Shown: positions 56,618 through 64,000 of the stretch, in pieces
Position numbering within the stretch: position 1 is the stretch's first letter
How the letters are laid out: every line of letters starts with the position of its first letter
NCBI RefSeq assembly: GCF_020360975.1
Contig: NW_025408675.1
Location: 2,976,001 to 3,040,000, forward strand
Direction of reading: 5' to 3'
DNA length: 64,000 nucleotides
DNA from: Hirsutella rhossiliensis
Lineage: Eukaryota; Ascomycota; Sordariomycetes; Hypocreales; Ophiocordycipitaceae
Position numbers and translations under genes: made by a program
Notes under the pieces: generated by a model
The model's database searches: none
Told to the model about the DNA's origin: nothing
What the model saw: the letters and a program-made list of their open reading frames with translations, nothing else

Positions 56618-59600
56618 TCACCCCGACTCCCCCTCCGGCTCGCCGGCCGAGCCGCAGCAGTTGCATCCCATCATCTCCCTGTAGCCAGCTCTGTCCACCC
56701 CCTCGAGCCTGCGCACCACCGTCTTGGCCACGAGCAGCTTCGCGTCCCGCCCCGTCTTGCCCGCCGCGTGCTCGACGACCTGCTCGTGCACCATGAGCGC
56801 ACAAACCACGTCGTCGTCCATCATCGCCGCCGCCCCCTGGTCCACCGTGCACGGCACCGCCGACACGTACAGCCGCCAGCTGTGGCACCCGAGCTGTTCC
56901 TGGAGCAGGTGCGTCAGCGCCGTGACGGGATGCTTGCTCGTGTACGTATCGTACAGCGCCATGTCCTCAAAGTACGGCTCGATAAGGGTTGCAAAGAAGC
57001 GCCGCACGACGCCGTAGTCGTACCCGGAATCCACAAACATGGCGCCGACCAACGCCTCGAGCATATCAGACAGCGCCTTTGGCGGGTGCGACGTCGTAAG
57101 CCAAAAGTCCCGACGTGCCTCGGCCCCGCTGGCCTGGGCTTCAAGCACGGCAGCCTCCTTTGCCCGTTCCAGCTCCTCGACGAATTCGCTAAGCTGGCCG
57201 ACTAAAGACGACGTCGTCATCAAAAGGTGCCTCTGGAGACCGATCTGCACGCATAGGCAGCCAAAAAAGTGATTCGACGTCATGGCCATTTTGTGTTCTG
57301 TCATCCACTGGGGATCCGCGTCGGGGAAGCGCTGGAAGAGGTAGTCGACAATGACAAGGTCCAGCAGAGCATCGCCCAAGAACTCGAGCCGCTGGTAGCT
57401 AGGAATTGCCTCGTACGGGTACGACGGGTGCTTGAACGCGCTCCGAAGCAGGTTGGGCCACTGGAAGCGGTAGCCTGTTGCTTTTTCGATGGCGACGACG
57501 GCCGCTCGTGGTGCCGCAGATGCAGGCGCCGACTGCCAGGCCGGCATCTTAAAGGCATCGTAGTAGTCGCCGAATCTGAGCATTCTGTGGTTCTTACTCT
57601 TCACCATCTTGGTCACGGCCTTGACGGCCAGGTCCATGTCGCCTTCCTCGGCGCCACTCATGTAGGCCGCCCCAATCAACGCCTCGCAAACGTCTGCAAC
57701 CGACTTGTCCGAGAGGCTATGCCAGACCTCCGTCTTGGGCATCTTGCCCTTTTTGAGACGAAGGTTGGGATACCAGGTGCGTCGATCGAACGACTTGGAC
57801 CGCACGTACTCTTGGATTTTGCGGTCGACTGCATGGTTGAAGAGGTTCTTGTTGCAGATAAGAATCATGCGCTCAACGTGGCACTCAAACTCATCCGAGT
57901 TAGGATTCAAGGTAAAGAGGGAGATGGTTGTGGCCATCTTGAGAAAGGCGTCTCCGAGGAATTCCAGTCGCTCATAGTTGGACCCCATGCCGACTTGAAA
58001 GTCGACTTGTTCTTGACCGTGCGCCTCGCTATTTGAGCTGTCCTTTGTGAGCGCCTCCAGCGCCATGTCTGGCCGGATATCTAGGTCGAGCAGGCTACAT
58101 GCCTCGAGCGCAATCAGCTCTGAGTCGAGGCGGTACATCATGACCGGAACTATCAAGGCCATAGACACTACGTTGATGGGCAGCTATCTTTGTCAGCTGC
58201 GGCTTCTTGGCGCCAGTCGATGATGACAATTCACCAACCTTGGAGATTCGTAGGGGCTCGAGAATGAGCCAACAGCGCATATCTTGCGTCTGGTCAACAT
58301 TGTACTCGTCGAGGAAATTTCGTCGCAACGGCAAGAGCTCAGCATTGACAACAGGCTGGTCATCTGACCACTGCTGTCTCTTTCTGGACTTGATTGTAAG
58401 ACTGTTGCTGTACTCGGCAATGGTCTGGTCGCTCAGCCGGTATGACCTGCTCTTCGGCAGAGGAGCGCCTGGGGGAACAGGGTCATGCGGCTTGATATTC
58501 TTGTTAATGCCGTGGATGATGAACTTCCGAGACCCATCCCAAGGGTCCATAACCAGCTTGTTGTCAAAGAAGTTCTCTGGCGCACCGCGCCAGCTTGGTG
58601 GCTCCGACTGCGCCAACACCTTGAGAAGTTCCCAGTCAACACGGGCAGCGCCGTTAGCCAATATGCTTTCGCCTGCGTCAAGAGCAACAGCCGGCGCCAG
58701 AAAGTACGGAATATCCTCTGGTTCCGCATCGTACTCTTTGCTGAATATGTCTGCGAATACAGTCAAGGTGAAGTCTGTCAGGGCGTCCACTTGACCAGGA
58801 GATACCTTTAGGGACAACTGCGACGGCAGCAGCCGCATGGCCGAAGTGTTCCCCTTGTCAAAGTAGAGCATTGTGGGCTTGAAGGCCGGCAGTGGGCGTC
58901 GGGTCAGAAGAACCATGGGACTTATGGGCCTCCCGACCGCGACCGGGCTGTCCAGAATAAGGACAGCCTCAAACAGCTCTGTCGGGGCCTGTGGACCGAG
59001 CTGAGACCACATGTCTGACTTGACACGCATCGGGTAGCTTTCTTTCTTGTTGGAGCTAAGCGCTAAGCGGGCATTCCGCATTGCGGGCAGCCGCTTGCTG
59101 AGAGTCGGCTGTAGATGGTTGTTGATGTACTTCTTCTTGATGAGCTCGACGCAAGCTTCAAACGCCGCCGAGCACCTGGCGAGCTGCTTGTTGCGCTGAG
59201 GGTGTCCGTTGATCGACTTGATCGGGCTTGAATCTGGCAGAATGACTGTTGCGAGGAACCTTTTGCGGGTGTAGGCAAACGTCACGACGTATTCTACCAC
59301 TGCGTCGCTGGAGAGTGAGGACACAAACTTGGCGAGCACCTCAAGGCTCGAGACAAAGGTGAGGCGTGCTCCCGTCTCCTCTATCTCGTAGACTCTCTGA
59401 GCGACGCGCTCGTTGTCAGTCGCCAAGGACAAGTCAATATCATCCTGAATCTTTCTATCGGCCGGCAGGGCGGAGCAGAACCGCCGGAGGGCGTTGGCGT
59501 CTCTTGTCGCTTGCTTAAGCCGTCGTAAGTGATGCATGTTGCCCTGCTCTAGCATGCTTATGTATGTTGACTGCGCTTGACGGGCACGACCCTTGGACTG

Positions 59601-61527
59601 GATATACTGGATGGCGGAGTCGTAGAGGTCAAAGCGAATGATAAAGTCACACTCGGGGATATCAATCCCTTCCTCAGCGACCTGCGTGGCGAACAGACAG
59701 TTGATCTCGCCCCTTTTGAACCTTACTAGAGTCAGGACTTGGTCGCGGAAAGACATGTTTGCTATGCTCGATGAAAGGGCCTGGGAACCGACCTAGGAAG
59801 AAAGAATGAAGACGTTAGCGAAGAATCAAGGTGCCAGCGAAATATAAAAGTCTGCATAAGCAACTTACGAGATAGGACGGCCGTATTTCTGAAATACGCT
59901 GGTCAACATGTTGAAAAGCATCTGCAAGGAGGAGGGCCGTATATCGTTTCTGCACAAACACAATGCAGCGCTGCGCGTTCTGGTTCGAAAAGGCCTCGTC
60001 GAGGATTTGCCGGAGTGTCCTGAACTTGGAGGAGAAGCAGGCCAAACTGTCCCGAGTCGGCGTCTTGAGTGGATCGTAGTTTCGGATAAAGCTCTGGGCT
60101 TGGCGCATGGCAGCGAGCACGCGATCCGCTTCGCTGGATCCGTCGGGCGCGAACATGCCGCTGCTTACTGTCTCTGCCTTTGCCGTGCGCTTGATGACCT
60201 CTTCGTCGGTTATGAGGAGCTCCCAGTACCTGTCAGCACACCATGGGCCGAGGGTCGATGCTGCTTCCTGGGTGGCTTCAAAGTGGACGCGATACAGGGC
60301 GTCGTCAAAGAGTAGACTCTCGATTTGCTTCCAAAGGGGCGTCCGCGCGTCTTTGGGCCCGAGCAGCCTGTCGTAATATTCCTTGATCTCAATCTGGCGA
60401 CGACGAGCTTGACTTTCGATAAGAACCTCGTCGGACACGGTGGCAATTTCGCTACAGAGGATCGTCTCCAGCTCAACTGCCGAGGCGCGCAGGTCGCGAG
60501 TCTGCGCATCGACGGGAGAAGCCGTCATTCCAAGAATGCGAGGACGGTTCACGGCCGGCTCACGGAGGTAGTGATCCTTGATGATTCTCGCGTATGGGTG
60601 GTTCTTCTTGGTATGGTGGGCCTCGTCAAAGATGAGCAGGTTGACCTGGTTGATGCGCAGAAAGCCGTTGTTGAGACAGTCGAGCAGGATCTGTGCAGTG
60701 CAGACAAAGACCATGTTGCTGGCTAGCTGCTCGTCCCAAAATTCCTTTGTTCTCATGACGCCCGCCATTTCGCCGTGGAACTTGGCGACGGGATGCTCCA
60801 AGTTGGCCTTGAGCACGCTGTACTGCTGGAAGCACAGGGCGACCTTTTCCACGAGGAAAAAGGCCACTTTGCGGGACTCGCCAACGGCGCGTCTCTCGAG
60901 CTCTTGATCCAGCGTGTGCCTGAGCAAAAGAGCGGCGATGAGCGTCTTGCCTGATCCTGTGGGCTGGTCAGATGGGAGCGCTAGAACGCATGAAGGCGAG
61001 GACTTGCCTGTATCGAGAACGATGATGATATTCTTTTCCTTGGCTCTCTCAAAGAGGTCGATCTGATACTCGCGAGGAGAGACAATGATCTTCCTGTCCT
61101 CGTTGCTCTGGATCAGGCGGGCTGTTGACAGGCGATCCACGGCTCGGGTTGAAGCGTCGGCGGCGACTCGGGTGTTGGAGCGCTGGCTCTCCTGTATCCA
61201 CGTCTGAAAGGCAGCGTCACCGCGGCGTCTGGTGGCAGTCGGCAGGCGATCGACTTGGCTGTTGACGGGCAGGCGGTACTTGTCGATGCCATCATCGTCG
61301 CTCTCGCTATCATCAGCATCGCCGGGGTCGGCATCTTGGACTGTGTCTGGGCCAAGGATGTCCGGCCTGGCAACGGGCAAGGCTGAGAGAGATGACATCT
61401 GTGCCTGTGTCGCGGACTTGAAGCCTCCTTGGAGGGTGAGCTCGGCCGCTGTCATAGTCAGGTTGAGCTGCGAGTCGGACGACGTCGAGGGCAGCGAAGA
61501 AGCCTCCAACTGCTGTTGCCAGGACAT
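56618..61527 (-). CDS. dcl1: Dicer-like protein 1, apparently intact
   Basis: RNase III that cuts double-stranded RNA into small RNAs for silencing; DCL-1 type enzymes act in quelling and meiotic silencing in Neurospora. Exons are 61527-61008, 60956-59869, 59792-58239 and 58183-56618, giving about 1575 residues, the usual size. Introns are GC-AG (51 nt), GTAAGT with GCTAACG (76 nt) and GTTGGT with GCTGAC (55 nt). Helicase motifs: LDTGSGKT (171-178), DEAH (284-287) and QSKGRARQ (601-608). A Dicer-dimerisation region and a divergent central part follow. RNase IIIa has ERLEFLGD (1125-1132) and ADVCEALIG (1217-1225). RNase IIIb has QRLEFLGD (1318-1325) and SDMLEALVG (1426-1434). All catalytic acidic residues are present. 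The end has MGCNCC, a DCL-1-like Cys motif. ATG 61527 is the first in-frame ATG after a TAA. DCL-1 over DCL-2 is judged from the RNase III wording (MGSNYERLEFLGD, DPQWMTEHKMAM). Confidence 0.9.
60957..61007 (-). other. GC-AG intron inside the Walker A motif of dcl1
   Basis: Minus strand: GATACAG, then GCAAGTCC...CCCACAG, then GATCAGGCAAGACG. Removing the 51 nt gives D-T-G-S-G-K-T, the helicase motif I. It has no GT donor; GCAAGT is the usual GC-type donor. The length is a multiple of three and there is no stop, so a translation that retains it stays open (KSSPSCVLALPSDQPTG) but splits the P-loop. Confidence 0.85.
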
Positions 61528-61579
61528 GATGCCTTTGAGGGGCGCACTTGACGAATCTATCCAGGCGCGTGAGACGCCC

Positions 61580-61600
61580 TCAGAGTCGATCAAAGAGCAT
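61580..61600 (-). promoter_or_regulatory. Six-codon upstream frame before dcl1
   Basis: ATG CTC TTT GAT CGA CTC TGA on the minus strand, 53 nt before the dcl1 ATG and in a different frame. If it lies in the mRNA leader it could lower dcl1 translation. The transcription start is unknown. Confidence 0.4.
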
Positions 61601-62300
61601 ATCGTGCCACTTTAAAGAGGTTCAAGATGGTCTTGTTTCTCGGCAAAGACGGGGATGGCTGCGTGCACAAGGAGAACTGGTCAGTCGAGGACTGGTTGCG
61701 AGCCCCACAGAGTCGAGGAAGAGAGGGGAAATGAAGAAAAAGAGCGTAGAGAAGAGAAGGGTTCAAAGAAGGCATGGCGAACAGGAAACGGGCGGCCGCA
61801 GATTGCTGTGCTGGATCACAAAGGGTGTTGCCGTGCAAGGTGAACAGGTCAGCACGTGCCCTCGACTGGTTAAAAATCCACCTCACCTGACCCGATGCAG
61901 CAGTAATAACAACAAAGTGGCCCTGCTGCCCACCACCACAGCGACTTGCTACGAGCCTCGACGGACACATCAGCTCCAAGTGCTCCCGTCACTGGTCCGA
62001 TGGAGGCTGGCTGTGATGCACACGACGACCAGGGCAGCAGCAACAAGCCTCAAGCCAACATTGCAGACTCGCTGCCTCCCGCATCAACAACCTCGAGCGT
62101 CAAATCACGTCACGAAAGACAACAATTGACGAGAGTGGTGGTCGTCTTGCCAGTGGTCAGGAACACAACCTGTTTCTCCGTCACCGCCCAACAGGGTGCG
62201 ATATACCAGAAACTTCACACCGTCCCACGCCAACTCATGACGCCATTCGCTGCTTGAGTCACCTCCCCCATAACAAATACCACAGCTACCCAATCCCTGC
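61601..62300. other. dcl1 upstream region
   Basis: About 700 bases between dcl1 and the stop of the next minus-strand gene. They should hold the dcl1 promoter and leader and the neighbour's 3' end. Frames on both strands look like chance. No TATA box or named binding site could be supported. Confidence 0.5.
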
Positions 62301-62972
62301 TCAAACGTCAAGCCACACAATCTCATTCACGAGATCAAGGTCGGCGTACTTTCCCCGTACCCCCTTCATCCAAGCCGCCTCAATCTCTACGGCGGCCACG
62401 CGGAATCCCCTGTGCGCTTCCGTCCCAATCACCCTGTACGCGTAATATCTACGAAACTCCCTCTTGAGCCGCTCGTAGTCTTCCGTCAGCCGCTTGGTGT
62501 AGTCATCGCGCTTCTTGAGCTCCTCGGCCGCGTCCGTCTGCTTCGAAAACACCCGCTCCGCAGTAGCGTTTAGCATAAACTGCTGGAGCATCAGGCGGTA
62601 CACGATGCCAAAGCACACCCGTCTCGCCTCCGTGTTTTCGTTGGCGAGGAGCGAAAAGTCGACGTCGACGTAGCAGTTCTCGGCATACATCTTCCCAACC
62701 ACCTCTGCCGTCGGAAGGACAACCATGTAAAGCAGCTCCATCTCCCACAGGTCGAACTCTTCCAGGGCGCCCTCGACGTGGTCGACCATACGAACGCCGA
62801 CGCACTTTGGGTTCCGGGGCCTTGACGAGCTCATGACGGCTCTTGGAAGAAGAGATTCACGGGCTGAATATTCGGAATAGCCATTTGGTGTCCAGTGTCG
62901 AATGTAGGCCGGCGAACGCAAGCTGAGGAAACTGGGAGGCTGCTTGGCGTTTGCAGCCGGGACGGGACGCAT
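62301..62972 (-). CDS. Hypothetical protein
   Basis: Frame of 223 codons from ATG 62972, or 177 from an internal ATG at 62834 (MSSSRPRNPKCVGVRM), which has G at -3 whereas the first has T. I do not recognise the family. After a basic, Ser/Pro-rich N-terminus the rest is well structured: VEGALEEFDLWEMELLYMVV, VGKMYAENCYVDVDFSLL, RRVCFGIVYRLMLQQFML, then a charged helix (AEELKKRDDYTKRLTEDYERLKREF) and RGFRVAAVEIEAAWMKG near the end. No signal peptide or membrane segment is visible. It lies upstream of dcl1 on the same strand with about 0.77 kb between the coding regions. Codon use and composition are normal and no RIP-type stops are seen. Confidence 0.65.
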   Translation of the reverse strand: MRPVPAANAKQPPSFLSLRSPAYIRHWTPNGYSEYSARESLLPRAVMSSSRPRNPKCVGVRMVDHVEGALEEFDLWEMELLYMVVLPTAEVVGKMYAENCYVDVDFSLLANENTEARRVCFGIVYRLMLQQFMLNATAERVFSKQTDAAEELKKRDDYTKRLTEDYERLKREFRRYYAYRVIGTEAHRGFRVAAVEIEAAWMKGVRGKYADLDLVNEIVWLDV

Positions 62973-63393
62973 GGAGCCTCTTATATCTGGGTTTCTGCGT
63001 CGGCTGCCGGAAGAAACAGAGCCTCGGGCTCAGATTGAGCGCACTGCTTCACACCTGGTGGTCGAACAAGACAAACGCTCCGTTCCTGGCTCGGGTCGCG
63101 CAGTGAACAGAAGACGCAAACATATCTTGCGGGACGCAGAATAAAAGCTCTCCCCGTTCCAGAGCCCGAGAGATCCCTGACACAGATTATTATCTGCCAG
63201 TACCCGTAAGCCTACACCAGTGTCACCCAGATACCGAGGAAATACAAAACGCCTTGATCCTCAGCCCTGCCTGGGTTTGTTGCCCCCTTTGAATTTGCCT
63301 GTCCGAACGGGGACTTGCTTTTCTCCTTTTTCGCGACCAAAAGAGTCCATACCAAATCAACCCGTTTACGCCAGCCTCAAGGCAGCGACTCCC
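62973..63393. other. Intergenic between two hypothetical genes
   Basis: About 420 bases. They probably hold the promoter of the 62301-62972 gene and the 3' end of the 63394 gene. A plus-strand frame here (about 66 codons) has no support. Confidence 0.5.
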
Positions 63394-63972
63394 TCACAAT
63401 GCGATAATGTTCCGAGTTCCGCAGTCTGTCGTGCCACCGAGGCTCCTCGCCGCCGTCTCGCAGGCCCAGTCCCAGTTCTGCTCCATCTCCCTGGTCAAGC
63501 ACGAACTGTAGTTCTTCCTCCTGACGTCGTACGAGTGAAAGACGTGCTGGTTTTTGAGGTCGCGAATATCCCTGCGAAGTAGCCCCGTAGCCACCTGGCA
63601 CTTGACAAACCAGTTGATGCGGTCCAGGCCGAGCATCTGGCGCCACATGGACGCGTACGACATGGCGTCGAGTTCCTCAATCATGTACTCGCGAAGCCGT
63701 ATCCCGTGCAGCAGTCCCGCCATGTGATGCTCCGGGCCGAAGCGCCGGTCGTCGGTCGGCCGGAGGTCCAAACGCGTCGGCTCCTCGAGCAGGAATCGGG
63801 CGAGGGCTGATCTCGTGGGGATGGGGATCCAGAAGTCGTCTGCCAGGGGCCGATAGGCCAAGTAGCGGCCGAGGTCTGCCACGGAGCTGACGGGCATGCT
63901 CCCGATACCCCGTGGAATATCGTCCGACAGGCTCGGAGCCTCGTAGGACGCGCCGCCGGCGGGGACAATCAT
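63394..63972 (-). CDS. Hypothetical protein, possibly partial at the window edge
   Basis: From ATG 63972 the frame has 192 codons (MIVPAGGASYEAPSLSDD, GSMPVSSVADLGRYLAYRPL, DDFWIPIPTRSALARFLLEE, HMAGLLHGIRLREYMIEELD, LDRINWFVKCQVATGLLRRD, NQHVFHSYDVRRKNYSSCLT, EQNWDWACETAARSLGG). The frame stays open without a stop to base 64,000 (GVLPAYPPP before the Met), so the true start may lie outside. I do not recognise the family. It is soluble-looking, rich in aromatic and charged residues, with no signal peptide. The same strand as the preceding gene and dcl1 and short spacing suggest only ordinary tandem arrangement. Confidence 0.65.
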   Translation of the reverse strand: MIVPAGGASYEAPSLSDDIPRGIGSMPVSSVADLGRYLAYRPLADDFWIPIPTRSALARFLLEEPTRLDLRPTDDRRFGPEHHMAGLLHGIRLREYMIEELDAMSYASMWRQMLGLDRINWFVKCQVATGLLRRDIRDLKNQHVFHSYDVRRKNYSSCLTREMEQNWDWACETAARSLGGTTDCGTRNIIAL

Positions 63973-64000
63973 GGGTGGTGGGTAGGCGGGGAGGACGCCG

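Noticed and set aside
56279..57205. 308-codon plus-strand frame
   Set aside because: It is antisense to the RNase III end of dcl1, where GC-rich third positions leave the opposite strand open; dcl1 has catalytic motifs, this has none.
57269..58036. 255-codon plus-strand frame
   Set aside because: Antisense shadow of the RNase IIIa region of dcl1.
61548..62129. 193-codon plus-strand frame
   Set aside because: It overlaps the dcl1 start in antisense, has no conserved-looking segments and lacks an ATG at its 5' limit.

Overview
The window looks like chromosomal DNA of a filamentous ascomycete (Pezizomycotina; a Sordariomycete is my guess). The evidence is a three-domain Dicer-like gene of the fungal DCL-1 type, short introns with GCTAACG-type branch sites, Tad1-like LINEs and Ty3/gypsy chromoviruses, and very strong repeat-induced point mutation (RIP: CpA to TpA on either strand).

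Bases 1 to about 53,400 are a nest of dead transposable elements. CA and TG are scarce, TA is everywhere, CpG survives, and no element keeps a full-length reading frame. From left to right I can place: an LTR-like repeat (615-1182); the 3' part of a chromovirus (C); a GC-richer coding-like segment (2.5-5 kb); an element with long inverted ends (8587-10625); an inverted chromovirus fragment (D, about 12.7-15.7 kb); a minus-strand Tad1-like LINE split by a complete 7.0-kb chromovirus (A, 15863-22878); a second copy of the 568-bp LTR-like repeat, much less mutated (26623-27190); a complete chromovirus (B, 29721-45330) that contains a complete gypsy element of another family (33580-41412, TSD CTAAG) and a tRNA-headed SINE-like insertion (44306-45078); a truncated LTR (about 46.9 kb); and two LINE copies in direct order (47.4-50.9 kb and 51.2-53.1 kb). 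Large stretches (5-8.6, 10.6-12.7, 27.2-29.7 and 45.3-46.9 kb) I could not identify.

The most unusual observation is that both gypsy families carry an extra gene on the strand opposite to gag-pol, placed between pol and the 3' LTR. In the chromoviruses (four copies) it encodes an Ala-rich protein with a short coiled-coil-like stretch and a poly-Asn tract. In the nested gypsy element it encodes a Cys-cluster plus coiled-coil protein.

From about 53.45 kb composition returns to ordinary fungal genic DNA. First comes a DUF7924-like gene (+) with eight nonsense codons, all explicable as CAG or CAA mutated to TAG or TAA, which suggests RIP beyond the repeats. A convergent hypothetical frame (-) has one more such stop. 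Next is an apparently intact dcl1 (-, 56618-61527, four exons, about 1575 residues), whose first intron is a GC-AG intron of 51 nt inside the Walker A motif. The window ends with two minus-strand hypothetical genes. A silencing nuclease gene therefore sits about 3 kb from a block inactivated by another defence, RIP.
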